DNA of 64,000 bases from Gigaspora margarita (GCA_009809945.1 WTPW01002131.1:31688-95687); one strand, 5' to 3'. Shown: positions 1 through 10,960, counted from the stretch's first letter. Made by a program: numbers and translations. The notes: generated from the letters alone by a model not told the origin.

Positions 1-140
1 GGATTTTTTTTTTTTTTTTTTTTTTTGCATTTTTTTTTTTAATTTAATTTACTGCAAATAGAATAATGATCACATTTAAGGTTATACCAAGGTTAATTTT
101 TCATTTTGAACAACAAAGAATCAAAAAATTGGGCCGGCAT
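1..140. repeat. poly-T tracts and AT-rich flank
   Basis: Two long T runs open the window, followed by AT-rich sequence. No coding signal is visible. It may be the tail of a retroposed sequence cut by the window edge. Confidence 0.6.
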
Positions 141-350
141 TCATATTTTTCCTGTGAGTCCTATCGGACAATTACGGGAAATTAAGGTCTCCATCGGGTG
201 ACACCGGATGAAAAATAGCGTGAAAAAATAGATGTCAAAAATCAAATAATTGGTACAATTGGGATCTAAAAAAAAAAAAAAAAAAAATTGAAAAAATTGA
301 AAAAATGGGATGGCGGGTAATGCAAAACGAAAAATCAACTTTGCGTGGCC
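140..350. repeat. dispersed repeat, copy 1 (uninterrupted)
   Basis: This stretch is repeated in reverse complement at about 37801-37835 plus 38073-38255, and part of it again at about 49440-49560. Shared blocks include the GGGATGGCGGGTAATGCAAA region and the segment around GTCTCCATCGGGTGACACC. This copy lacks the 237-bp MITE found in the 38 kb copy, so it serves as an empty-site reference. The short open frame across it is poly-T translated as phenylalanine and is not a gene. Confidence 0.7.
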
Positions 351-801
351 TAATACAACTCGTAATCAGGTTTAAACGCATAGAACAGATTCCCTTTAAA
401 GACTATTGATAAATTATACTCAAGCACAATCTATGAACTAGTTATAGCTTACGACTAATAAAATTTATTTCCATTATATACTAGCGATAGAACTTTTTAC
501 CTTTCAATAATTTAAGCATTGTTGAAATTACAACTTTTTTTAGTTAAGGAATAACTAGTGCTAGTATATATCTATCGCATAAGATAAAACTTAGTGGTTT
601 TTATTATTCCATTATCTCGCTCTAATAAATTAATATAATAGTTTCAAAAATTATTAAATAAATTTATATAAGCAATACTTATCTGCCTTTATTAGAAAAT
701 TTCACTTCATAACCTACTGGAACTAAGTTCTACAAATGTAAATACTTTGAACATAACAATACAGCTCTGTTATGACCTATTGCCTAATATAGGTTGTGAC
801 C
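351..801. other. AT-rich spacer downstream of the MULE gene
   Basis: No coding signal is seen. A short inverted pair around TACTAGCGATAG (478-490) and CTAGTATATATCTATCGC (560-577) could belong to a transposon end, but no target duplication could be identified. Confidence 0.4.
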
Positions 802-2376
802 TTATATCCTATTATTATGTTTATAGTTGATCTTCATTAAACACTGACAAGTTTTTGCATCTTCATCTATCATTGACTTTTCTTCAGTTGCAGCTAACAT
901 TCTCTTTATCTTATCAATTGCATATATTGATACACTGCCAATAATAATGCTAAAACGAGAGTCACGGACAGTGAATGGATTGCATGCAATTTTATTAGCA
1001 CCTGTTTGTATAGCCGCTTTGAGATGTTGTATTCGCATTCTTTGATCGATTTTTTCAAAAACGGTTTCTAAACCACTAGCAGTGTCTATTGCTCGTTTGA
1101 AAGCACTATGTGACGATTCAGCACGTGCAGTAGTTGAGATACCCATATGACAATAATGTTTTGTAAATGCATAGATCCACAGCTTAGAGTCTTCCATTAA
1201 AGTTTCAATATACTCTACAGGTTTTTTTGGATCATAGGCTTTTTTTGCAACATTTTTTATAGACTTCATTGCTACTTCTATCCGTTCTTCATTAAACGCC
1301 AATTGCAAAGCTTCAGCCTCACTTTTAAATGCTATATAATCATCATCACTATTGAAAAGCTTACGACAGTTCGTCTTGAGATTTTGCTCCAACAAATGCC
1401 AAGTACATAACATTTTGTCTGCTTCAGGAAAAATTTCTTCAGAAGCATTTCGAAGTGCCCTATCTCTATCTGACATAAACACACATGGAATACAGTCATA
1501 TACATCATATATTTTACTGCGGAGTGTTTTTAAAAACCATCTATAGGACTCCTCCTTTTCATTTTCAATCCATGCCATTGCAATTTGGAACGTTTTTAAG
1601 GAACCTTTTCATTTGTGATATTACTGATACCAACTGCGCTCACAAGGGGAAACTTATATACATTCGTTTTGTAAGTTGAATCAACGATTAAAACTTCAGG
1701 GCACTGAGCTGTATGCCTTGCTGCCTCAATATGAGAGAAAAACAAATGCGTTAAGTGTCCATCTGGTGTCTTTAAAAGTTCTATCATATAATCACGTTGT
1801 TGTAGAAGACATAAAAGTTTTTGGGCTGAGTCAGCATTAGGACCTTCGTTAAGTGCATATCTAATTCTTGCACGTTTATTTACATCTTTTGGCATAACAA
1901 CACCACCATCACTAAACTGATTAATAGCAGTAGTGATAATACGTGTAGGTGTGCCAACAGTATGCAACTCATGCAAAAGCTTTTTCTGATTAATATTTAA
2001 GCTTCGATGTTGAGGAAGACTTAATACTTCATCTGATGTAAGTAACTGATGATTATGACAATATCCAACTTTTTGTAATAATCTATACAATAGATGAACA
2101 TTTTCTGACGGTAGTGGCTCGAATACGAACAGGGCAGCAACATCGTTTAGTTTTAGAATTTCTTTTACGTGATTCAAGTATAATATTCCAATTATTACGC
2201 CATTTTTCACCTTTTGTACACTGTAAAACAATATAAGGTGACTTTCCGTTATGGCCTTCCAAGTTGCTATTACGCCTTGAAAATGCAAAACCTTGGGTTT
2301 TGGTGGCAGCTTGTGCAGCTTCTTCCAAAGCTTCTAAGGTTGAAAACTCATCATTAACTTTTGGCAATATAATCAT
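802..2376 (-). pseudogene. Mutator-like (MULE) transposase, frameshifted and truncated
   Basis: Three consecutive minus-strand frames form one transposase. The N-terminal part (2376 to about 2090) has FAR1-type zinc-binding features: a Cys in VLQCTKGEKW, a Cys cluster in RCCCPVRIRA, and CHNH in the next frame. The middle part (about 2100-1600) carries VDSTYKTN with the first catalytic Asp. The last part (about 1605-802) has MSDRDRAL (second Asp), the Cys/His motif CTWHLLEQN and ARAESSHSAFK (catalytic Glu). The frame changes near 2085-2110, and again near 1600-1606, where NEKVP runs into a stop while the next frame reads SLKTFQIAMAWIENE. The C-terminus stops just after TCQCLMKINY, where MULE proteins normally complete a SWIM zinc finger, so that finger lacks its distal Cys/His. 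The DDE residues survive but the reading frame does not. No terminal repeats could be assigned. Confidence 0.85.
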
Positions 2377-2664
2377 TTTTTGATTGATGACTGAAAAAAA
2401 GACGTGTTGTATATACTAGAAAATAGTTTATTACTATAATAGCGACTTTAACAATGTACAATTATTTTTAAAAAAGTATATGCTTGCAGAAAATATGAGA
2501 CGCCTTCATTAATGAATTTTGTGTATCTCTTATCTCTTATTATGAAATAAATACAAGTACAAATTGATAAGAGATAAGAGACAAAAAAAAAATCTTAAAT
2601 ATTATAAGAATTTATGCTTTTGTGTAACTGTGATATAATTCTGATAGTGATCATATATACGTAG
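2377..2664. other. spacer between MULE and hAT elements, with hairpin
   Basis: AT-rich. Contains the inverted pair TCTCTTATCTCTTATTA / GATAAGAGATAAGAGA at about 2524-2581, which could fold as a hairpin. No gene is visible. Confidence 0.5.
2657..2664. repeat. target site duplication ATACGTAG, left
   Basis: Eight bases directly before the TAGGGATCCG terminus, identical to 6362-6369. Confidence 0.9.
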
Positions 2665-3940
2665 TAGGGATCCGAATTTTCTGCTGCGACAGACCCCAAA
2701 TTCTGCCTGCTTTGTGAATCGATTTATGCGAATTATGCGATAAATTTGATAGAATTATGCTGTAAATTATGCGAATTTGGTAGAAATATGCGATTACACA
2801 GGTGGGTTATATTGTGAAAATTGTAACCTTATAATGCATATTTTATGTAATTTTATTACTAAAGCACTAGCATTAATAAAGACCTCTATTGCTACATATT
2901 CGATCTTAGAAACTATACCGATACATCATATGTTCGAAATTGCATAAAAATAAGTTAACAAAACTTGCCACAAACTTTTATAAGATTACAGTAAGTTTTT
3001 ATGCCTAAGCACAAGTAGAAATATGCGAACACAAAATACAAGATAATAAACATCTAATTTATTAATACTATTTCAACAAATGCTAATCCGTTTCAAAAAA
3101 ATAATAAGATATACAATAAAATAAAAAATTATATCAATATATATAATTTTTTTTAAAAAAAAAAACTAATTTGCTAAAATGTTATTAAACAAATATGTGA
3201 ATGTACTTAGATTATAAAAGCAAAATATAGCTAGAAATAATAATTTATAGGTAATAACGGTTTATACTCACAGAATATCATTGTATTTATTTTCCGTTTT
3301 TGAACTATTCTTCCGTATTGTTATTGAAGTACATAAAATTTAATGCTGCAATGGATGCTTCAGAAAGTAAATGCCGCTTATCATCAAGAATGTTCTTATA
3401 TGTGGAAAAGCTTCGTTCTACATCTACGCCTGATACAGGGAGCCAAATATAATCTAATGCGAGGTTCGATAAATTGGGCAAGCTTCGGGTTTTTTCTTTC
3501 CAATAAATATCTAAATCAAAATTTTCTGTATTAGAAAAATCTTCATTTAATCCGCAGTAAATCCCCACTCTTGAATAATTTGATTATTTGGTAATTTAAA
3601 TTCAGGAATTTCTGAATATAAAGAAATATTATGACGACTTTGTTGAATATGAATAAACCGTGGATCAAAGCATTGAATTGCTTTAAATAAAGATAATGCA
3701 GGATGTTGATCGATATGTTTTTTGAATTTATTAAATGCCAATTGATATGCCTCACGGAACATTGTAATATATGATTCCATCTCAAAATTATTATCTTCAA
3801 ATTTAGATTTCATTTCTTGACTAATAGGAGGTTCGAGAATGCCTGATTGTAATGAAGCTTCAAGATGTGATAGCCTTTGTGTTACAAATGGCGCAACAGG
3901 TGTTTTTCTAATTTCAAAAAATTCAAGGTCCTCTACAAGA

Positions 3941-3994
3941 CTAAAATAAAATGCGGTTAGATTAATTTTTTATAAATAAAGCAGTAATACTAAC
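3941..3994 (-). other. intron 2 of the hAT transposase
   Basis: The minus-strand donor G|GTTAGT and acceptor ATTTTAG|T join SFNAK to CLVEDLEFFEI in frame. It is 54 bp, with CTAAC 16 bases before the acceptor. Confidence 0.85.
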
Positions 3995-4766
3995 CATTTA
4001 GCATTAAATGATATAAATATAGCTAAAACTTCAAAAATAAACATATTCGTATGGTTGTTAAAAACAGTCATTAATTCTTGAATTGCTTGACTTTCATTAT
4101 TAATTTGCTCCTCCTTAATAAAAAATAGACGTAATTGGTTAACGTTTTGATTAATCCAGAAAATAAATTTAAACCAACTATTCCATCGTGTTTTAACGGG
4201 TAAGGGAGGTAAAGTAATTTGATTATTATTATCTAATAAATCTGGATTTGATTTTAAAAAACCAATCCAACGCCTTTTACGAGCTGGGCATTGAACAAAT
4301 GATGTTTTGATATTTTTAGCAATATTAACTAAAAAATGAAAATTTTTATATTGAACCCATGTCTCTCCAACCAAATTTAAAATATGGGCTAAACAACGAT
4401 TATGCCTTAATTGTGGAATTAATGGTGATATAATTTGAAAAGCTTTTATCATATATGCAGCATTATCGGTAATAAAAAAAACAAGATTTTCAAATAAAAT
4501 ATTATAAAATTGTAATGTTTTTATAACTAATTGGGCAATTGATGTACTATCCACAGTATTAATAAACTCAGTTTTAACAAGTTTGGTTTGGTTATTAAAA
4601 CAAAATAATATATTAGTAACTGCCCTGCTGCATGTATCTGTAGTTTCATCTACGATAACAGAAATTCGTTTATTTCTTAAAATATTGTGTAATTTTAAAA
4701 CCTCCATTTCAAATACGTTTGGTAAATATTTAGCACGAAGTTGATCTGAACATGCAATAGCGCCAC

Positions 4767-4828
4767 CTAAATAAAATTAAATTAATTTTAATATATAAAT
4801 AAGTATGTATTAAATATAAATAATTTAC
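4767..4828 (-). other. intron 1 of the hAT transposase
   Basis: The minus-strand donor G|GTAAAT and acceptor TTTAG|G join EYCRN to GGAIACSDQ in frame. It is 62 bp long. Confidence 0.85.
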
Positions 4829-5540
4829 CGTTTCTGCAATACTCTAAAAAAAAATCTCTAAGCTTATCAACTTTATGCAAAGGAATATCAGCTTTAGTAA
4901 ATGCATTAACTAAAGCAATATTAATAAGTTCTCGTTCATTTGAATTTATCACAGCTGTATCAAGAGTTGTTTGGCAGGTTAATTTTAATTTTTCAGCTTT
5001 ATTAACATTAGTTTTATGTTTTTCAGATTTTAAATGCGTGTCCAATGTCGATTTTTTTGTGTGATCCACGACATGTTGACAGAACGTACAAAATAGTTTC
5101 TGGCCATCTACATAAAAATTTTTTTTGTATTCCGCATTTTCAACTCTACGCTCATTAGGAGAAACCATGATTAAAATTTGCAAAAAAAAAAGAATAAAAA
5201 GACATTCTTTTATAATATTATTATGAATAAGAAATTTGATCTTTATTATATTAGTTCATACGGTTTTACTTAACATTAAATTTATATTACATAATTTTTG
5301 TTTTATTCTATTTTATTCTATTTTTTTTATTGCGAAACTAAAGCATCTAACTCTAATCTCAGATTTCATAATTTACCTTTTTTATCTACTTTACAACATG
5401 ATTAACAAAAAAATTCACGAGCTTTTACCTGACAATGTATTATATAAATTTTTTTTTCTCTTCGATTATTCATTTCTCGTAATAAGATATCTAGATTTTT
5501 ACATATTTATTCTTTCAGCTAGATTTATGAAAAGATAGCA

Positions 5541-5639
5541 ATGCAGGAATATGCTAGAAATGATCCTGTTAGATTGCGCAGACCAAAATACCAACCAAAA
5601 CCAGTATTAATTTGTCAACCGGGCACTGATCTCACATGA
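5541..5639 (+). CDS. possible 32-aa reading frame inside the hAT element
   Basis: A short ATG-to-TGA frame reads MQEYARNDPVRLRR and continues with a Pro/Lys-rich segment ending PGTDLT. Its composition (Pro, Arg, Gly codons) is unlike the AT-rich shadows around it, so it could be a captured exon or gene remnant. I do not recognise it, and there is no splice or promoter support. Confidence 0.2.
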   Translation: MQEYARNDPVRLRRPKYQPKPVLICQPGTDLT

Positions 5640-6361
5640 AAAAGCACATGCATTCAGATAAGCAGTTACGATTTAATTAGCTTTTCATTCTAGAACTAAT
5701 TAGATAATTACTAATTAAAAGCTCTATTTGTTAAATATAAGAATAGCTAATACGGGCAAGAATACGTAGCACTGCACCAAATACAAATGAAATTCACGCA
5801 CAAACTCTTTAATTCGTGCTGAATCCTATAATTTTTAAAGCTTCATATCAGGTTTATGCAACCTGGCTTGATGCCATACAGCATGAATTCAGCTGATGAT
5901 GGTAATATGCAATGCGATGATAATCGTTATTTCTGGGAACATGTCCCGTCTCAGTTTATCAATTAGTTTATCAATTAATTGCACTGATATACGCTGTTCA
6001 TTCTCAATAAAAAATCAGATGAAGTTTAATACCTGACACTATTAGCCAGATGCATGCAATTAACAATGTATTTTATGTGAACGATGCTTTTTGAGTTAAT
6101 TATACGTACATACAATCTTAAACTTGATGCAAGTTTCATTCTAACCTGATTATAACAAGTTTAATTAGCTCATAATTCAGGTTTTACACTTGCCCCTTCT
6201 TCTGTTATATTAGTATTAAAACCATACTATTTTATGCGCAGATTATGCTCTATTAATTATGTAAAAATAGTACTAATATGCGAATATGCTTTCGCATATG
6301 CTATTGCGATAAAATTAAATTTATGCGCATATTATGCTATCGCAGATCCGCGGTATCCCTA

Positions 6362-6369
6362 ATACGTAG
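6362..6369. repeat. target site duplication ATACGTAG, right
   Basis: Eight bases directly after the ATCCCTA terminus, identical to 2657-2664. Confidence 0.9.
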
Positions 6370-6555
6370 TACCTACCTATCACGTGAATTACCATCGGAT
6401 ATGTTCACGTGATTGGTAGGTGCAAAAAATCACGTAAGCGGTAGATGTCCGTAGACTTTTCCATTTTTGAGAGACGGGTTGATTTTTCTATTTATCAGAT
6501 GATATAGATACACCGATATGAATTTTAAGCAATAATTATTCATTTATTAGCCAGA

Positions 6556-6656
6556 ATATTAAGAATTTGGCATCAGTCATAATCTTGACCGGTCGGTCAA
6601 ACCGCTCTGACCGGCTAATATCGGTCACAATCATTGACCAGTCATGACCGGACCGT
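6556..6656. repeat. GC-rich hAT-like terminus with GGTCGGTC/ACCGGTC repeats
   Basis: Alternating GACCGG / CCGGTC palindromic words end in CCCATCCCTA, a TAGGGATGGG-type terminus in reverse complement. The opposite end was not found. A similar GC-rich block occurs at 29178-29290. Confidence 0.45.
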
Positions 6657-6689
6657 GCCCATCCCTACGCGTAAGGTCATTTTCAAGGC

Positions 6690-7130
6690 AAAGACCCCAT
6701 GTGGAAATTTGTATAAAACAGAGGACTAAAAAACACCTCGACATTGTTACAAAATATAGTGCTTCACGTTCTGATCTTGATTTTTTTGTCTGAAAATACT
6801 ACACAACAAGTTAAAGGCACTTTAGTTAACTATATTCACAAACAATTATCAAAAGTATCTAAATGTCTAGGAAAATGAACAGTATCAATTCCTGCTACAG
6901 AAAATCAATTCTATACAATATTTAAAAATTATATACATTATTATGTATATTTCGAGGAAGTTCATCTAATCAATTGTTAGCAAGTATTTTAGATACGCAA
7001 AATTGGTGATCAAATTTTATGAAGAAAATCCTATAGTACAAGCTATTGCACGGCAATTGGCTCATAATAAGAAGTTCTATAAGCCAAAATACAAGTGAGG
7101 TCAATTTATAGCAGAATGAAAAAATGTGAT
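6690..7130 (+). pseudogene. decayed coding remnant, unrecognised family
   Basis: Plus-strand peptide-like segments are separated by stops. The first reads KKHLDIVTKYSASRSDLDFF, followed by KYYTTS. A second reads LVNYIHKQLSKVSKCLGK, then TVSIPATENQFYTIFKNYIHYY. A third, after a frame change, reads YEENPIVQAIARQLAHNK and FYKPKYK, then GQFIAE. The stops in these segments are mostly TGA, at positions where tryptophan would fit. No family is recognised. It may derive from the same multi-copy repeat genes seen on the minus strand at 7398-7643 and 10140-10960, but that is only a guess from proximity. Confidence 0.45.
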
Positions 7131-7397
7131 ATTAATAATAATATTACTCAAGCAGGTCATATTTATTTTCATTTTTTTACATTACTTTAAGCTATACTTT
7201 AAATAATTTATATGCAGGAGGTTATAATTATAAAAAATTACATGCACGGATTATATAATTACTCAAATATGTAATTGTTTTTATGTTTTTATATGAATTT
7301 TGTGGTCGTTGCTGTTCAACTAAAGTAGTATTATTATAAAAAGCATTCTATTTTCATGTTGTAAATTTCCATAATTGCATTATTATTATGCATTGTT

Positions 7398-7643
7398 TTA
7401 TGAAAAAAATATGATATTTTCTGATGATTTTCTTTCGACTCCACTACATGAAAATGATGCTAATCCCCATCTTTGATGAATTGTTATAAATTCAGAAAGA
7501 TGATAAATTAGTATATGAATATATGGTGTCATATTATCAGGCTGATATAAACATTTTCTGAATTTTTGAGTATTTGAAACTCCTTCAGATGGTAATAAAA
7601 ACAAAGCAAGACATTTTTTTTGCATAACACTGAAAGACATCAC
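7398..7643 (-). pseudogene. fragment of a multi-copy gene with TPYIH / VERK motifs
   Basis: An 81-codon minus-strand frame contains NMTPYIHILIYHLSEF, HQRWGLASFSCSGVERK and then low-complexity sequence. From memory, unverified, proteins of multi-copy repeat genes in arbuscular mycorrhizal fungi carry a similar segment (a TPYIH..VYH..EF block and an EKKNH-like block). This would be a C-terminal fragment of such a gene. It has no start context and no upstream exons in the same frame. The copy at 10140-10960 would supply a more N-terminal part of the same family, judged by recollection and not by overlap. Confidence 0.4.
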
Positions 7644-7679
7644 CCTTTGTATTAGGATTCTTTATCATTTTAAAGAGCT

Positions 7680-8443
7680 CATAAAATTTGTTCCACAATT
7701 CTCTTAAAAACTAGGTTTATTTTTGAGAAAATTGTTGATAAACCAAAGAATTGTAATACTTTAAGTTTGTTGTCTCCCATTAATGAGGTATAATCCCAAT
7801 TCTTAGATTTATAATTTTGCCAGAATTTAAAATTAACATTAATTCTACTCATTTCTTCTATAATAATTTTCTATAGGACTAGAAATACTAGTCTAAAATA
7901 TTTTGCTCATTATGTGGTCCCATTAAAAAAATTTCACTAGAAAAAAACATTTCGCAATTAGGTTAGGGTTAGGGTGTTGCTAATAGGTTGGGGTTAGAAG
8001 GTATTTTATACCAAAATTTTGCAAGGAAACTTTTAATTAGTACGCAGAAGGCAGTTTCATAGACAAAATTTCGTGTTTTGAGCGATTTTTCATTTATTTT
8101 TGTTTCTTGAACTTTTTTACATTACACCTGATCTCGAACTCTGATTGGCTAGAGAAATTTTCTAGACTGGTATTTTAAATACTGTTATAATTTTCTGTAC
8201 AAGCTCATTAAATATACAATATATATATGTCACACCATGGTGTTCAGTACCAGTAAATACAAATTATAATATGCAAAATTTTTTACTATTAGGGTTCAGG
8301 TTAGAGTTCATGTTAAGGTTTGGGTAAGGCATTAGTATATACCAAAATTTTGCAAAGAATTTTTTTTTTGCTAGAATATGAAGATAGGTTTTTTAGATTT
8401 TTGAAAAAACCCCAATTTTTTTCAAAAATTCAGGTTACACCTA
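7680..8443. other. AT-rich spacer with degenerate TTAGGG-like words
   Basis: Short runs such as GGTTAGGGTTAGGGTG (7961-7976) and GGGTTCAGGTTAGAG occur. Two segments resemble each other: 7970-8100 and 8290-8400 both have TACCAAAATTTTGCAA followed by a T-rich stretch, consistent with a diverged duplicated repeat. No gene is seen. Confidence 0.4.
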
Positions 8444-8451
8444 ATCTTCAC
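8444..8451. repeat. target site duplication ATCTTCAC, left
   Basis: Identical to 10043-10050 and adjacent to the TAGGGTTCC terminus. Confidence 0.88.
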
Positions 8452-10042
8452 TAGGGTTCCTCAAATTCAAATCAAATCAAATATTGGGTCAATTTGAATT
8501 TGATCAAATTAAATTGGCCCTAATTTGATTTTGATTTGATTCAAATATTTGATTTGAATTTGATTTGAATTTGAATTTTTAATATGGTCCAGTGCAAAAA
8601 AGATTTGCACACCAAAAACATTAGTAATTTTTGTACTAAATAAAAGTTTTTAAATATTTGATTAATTATATAAAATTTTTTTATATTAAATAAAGTAGGT
8701 TTCAATCTAACTTTTTATATGATTTTTATTATTTCAATACCAATTTATTTTAATAATTTTTAATGCAAAACTTTTTGAATTTTTTTAAAAAAAAAAATTT
8801 TTTTTTAAAAAAAAATCTATTTTAAACATTTTCGAAACCAATTTGCATTTTTATAAGTTTTTACTACGCAAGTGCATTGATGTACATATAATAAACATGT
8901 GATTAAAATTTGAGCAAATTTGGATTACTGGTTAAAAAAAAATTACGTTTTAAAGTTAGATAATTAATAAATTATTAAAAATTTATTATATGCACCAACT
9001 TATAGAATTGATAATAACTTTTGATCCACTGGTCCATTTTGAATAATTAACTATCAAAAGGTTCGTCTAAATGAGACGATTCTAACAAGCTCAAAATCGT
9101 TAAAATCCAATCACAGGATCCCAAGATCGTTCAACTTTTGTATAATTTCAATAGTAATTTCTAAATAAATTTCTTTATCATTGAATAACTATTGATACAC
9201 CAGTCCGTTTTAAATGATTTAACTGCCAAAATGCTCATCTCATCGAGACGATTCTAACAAGCCCAAAATCGTTAAATTCTAATCACAGGATCCCAATATC
9301 AATAAAGATTTGTATAATTTTAATCAAATTTGTTATATATATATATAAACTAATTGGATTAAAATGATACAAATCTTTATCGATATTGGGATCCTGTGAT
9401 TGGAATTTAACGATTTTGTGCTTGTTAGAATCGTCTCACTGAGGCGAGCATTTTGGTAGTTAAATCATTCGAAACGGGCTGGTGGATCAATAGATTCAAT
9501 GATAAAGGAATTTACTTAAAATCACTATTGAAATTACAAAAGGTTGACCGATCTTGGGATCCCGTGATTGGATTTTAACGATTTTGTTCTTGTTAGAATC
9601 GTCTCATTTAGACGAGCATTTTGGCAGTTAAATCATTCAAAACGGACTGGTGGATAAAAAGTTATTACCAATTACAGAAATTGGTACAATTTATATATAG
9701 TAAATTTTTTTAAAAAAAGTTATTATTAATAAAAGTTTTTATTTTAACAATAATATAATTAAAATAATTTTATTTTTATAGATCCGAATAGTAAATAAAT
9801 ATTTTGAATTAAAAAAATTAAAAATTAAATTATAAAAAAAATTTTGAATCATAGCTATTCGATATGCAAATCTTTTTGCACCGGACTATAGTAATTTTCA
9901 AATCAAATCAAATATTTGTCAAATCAAATCAAATTTGACCAGATTTGAATTTGATCAAATCAAATATAGTCAAATTTGAATTTGAATTTGATCAAATATT
10001 TGATTCAAATATTTGAAGATCAACACAAAATGTGGAACCCTA
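8452..10042. mobile_element. non-autonomous fold-back hAT element, 1.6 kb
   Basis: It begins TAGGGTTCC (8452), ends GGAACCCTA (10042) and is flanked by the exact 8-bp duplication ATCTTCAC (8444-8451 and 10043-10050). The outer ~130 bp of each arm is built of AAATCAAATC / GAATTTGATT repeats in inverted orientation. An inner pair of ~100-150 bp modules is present twice directly and twice inverted (about 9000-9150, 9180-9330, 9350-9490, 9540-9670), giving a palindrome centred near 9345. There is no transposase. TSD length and the TAGGG terminus match the autonomous hAT at 2665-6361, but the rest of the TIR differs, so direct mobilisation by it is unproven. Confidence 0.88.
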
Positions 10043-10050
10043 ATCTTCAC
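10043..10050. repeat. target site duplication ATCTTCAC, right
   Basis: Identical to 8444-8451 and adjacent to the GGAACCCTA terminus. Confidence 0.88.
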
Positions 10051-10139
10051 ATTACAAAAATTTCATTAACCAAAACACATGTGGTGTTGAACACTAGTAA
10101 TGTGATTTATAAACTTTATAAATATATTATATTCAATTA

Positions 10140-10960
10140 ACTTAGCTATTACCAGATTCCATCATCAATTAGTAATTCTAAGCATTATGTGCAGTTTATC
10201 AGAAATCCAACGATAAAGAGGTATTATATTTTTAAATGTTTAATTAATATATCCATTATTTTTACAAATTTTCCAATCATCTTGTTGTGATTTATTAATT
10301 GTATACCACAGGCAAAAGTTTTTGCTATTAGCACTATTAAACCCCAAACAAATTGCTAAGAATTTCCAGTCAGATAAAATATAAAGATGAAACCTCTATT
10401 TAGTAATATCAACCATTAATTCTTGGTCTTTTAAACTAATTAAATCATTATAAGATGAAGTGTTATATTCATTAATATCTTATAATCTTCAGAACCAGGA
10501 TAAACTACAATTGTGCAATGATAATTCAGTAGTTGCATTGCATTATTATTATCCAGAATAGCATTGCTATTATTATGTGTTTTATCTATATTCCAACATT
10601 ACATCCATTACTAGATATTCAATAATTGACAATTGGTTGGTGCAACTTTAAAACTTTTTTTTGAACAAGATTTAGAATTAAATATTGCAAAATATTTTAA
10701 TACTTCTATAAGCACCTTTGCTAATTGTATTAACTACTTCTTGTAGAATAGACTCATTATCTATATTTGCTTTTTTAGTTTGATCAATTTGACTATATCT
10801 AAAATAAATATTGGTATAAGCTATACTATTTATTTATTGCTTGGTGTTCTTGATATATAATTTTTTAAATAGTAAATAGAACTCTATAACACATAGATCT
10901 CAATAGTTTTATCAAAATATTTTGTTTATTGGATAATTTAGCTATCAATTTAGTTTTTGT
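10140..10960 (-). pseudogene. decayed copy of a multi-copy gene (DWKFLAICLGFN motif)
   Basis: Minus-strand segments read, in order: YSQIDQTKKANIDNESILQE and VVNTISKGAYRSIK; VVYPGSEDYK; KDQELMVDITK, stop, RFHLYILSDWKFLAICLGFN; SANSKNFCLWYTINKSQQDD and WKICKNNGYIN; then IIPLYRWISDKLHIMLRITN. Several stops and frame changes separate them. The order SDWKFLA - FC.WC - PL..W..D.LH.MLRI matches my unverified recollection of multi-copy hypothetical proteins in Rhizophagus. Function is unknown. The gene is interrupted upstream by the SINE at 11086-11725, and AT-rich sequence beyond that SINE may hold more of it. Confidence 0.55.

Larger units (their letters stand above)
3305..5168 (-). pseudogene. hAT family transposase (BED finger, RNase H-like core, hATC domain), one frameshift
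   Basis: Three exons are visible. Exon 1 (5168-4829) begins MVSPNERRVENAEYKKNF and has a BED-like zinc finger: CTFC, then HLKSEKH. Exon 2 (4766-3995) has the catalytic-core motifs IVDETTDTCSRA and FITDNAAYMIKAF, then NRCLAHILNLV. Exon 3 (3940-3305) ends in the hATC dimerisation domain, LPVSGVDVERSFSTYK to AALNFMYF. Introns are at 4767-4828 (62 bp, GTAAAT...TTTAG) and 3941-3994 (54 bp, GTTAGT...TTTTAG, with a CTAAC branch-like motif). Both restore the frame. The one break is near 3556-3570: one frame reads QEWGFTAD then stop, the overlapping one continues YCGLNEDFSN. A single-base indel, or a sequencing error, would explain it. The nearest in-frame Met upstream (5183) is also possible as a start. 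All other core motifs are intact. Confidence 0.88.
2665..6361. mobile_element. hAT DNA transposon, 3.7 kb, complete ends
   Basis: The element starts TAGGGATCCG (2665) and ends with the inverted counterpart CGGTATCCCTA (6361). Identical 8-bp direct repeats ATACGTAG flank it (2657-2664 and 6362-6369), the TSD length expected of hAT elements. Both subterminal regions are rich in ATGCG / TTATGC motifs (about 2720-2800 and 6235-6345), which may be transposase-binding sites (inference). It contains one minus-strand transposase gene (3305-5168), about 640 bp of AT-rich sequence on the left and about 1.2 kb on the right. The exact target duplication suggests a fairly recent insertion. Confidence 0.9.

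Noticed and set aside
141..338. 65-codon frame rich in phenylalanine
   Set aside because: It is a translated poly-A/T tract in a dispersed repeat.
5236..5538. 100-codon frame on the plus strand upstream of the hAT transposase
   Set aside because: Ile/Phe/Leu-rich translation of AT-rich DNA with no motif or conserved context.
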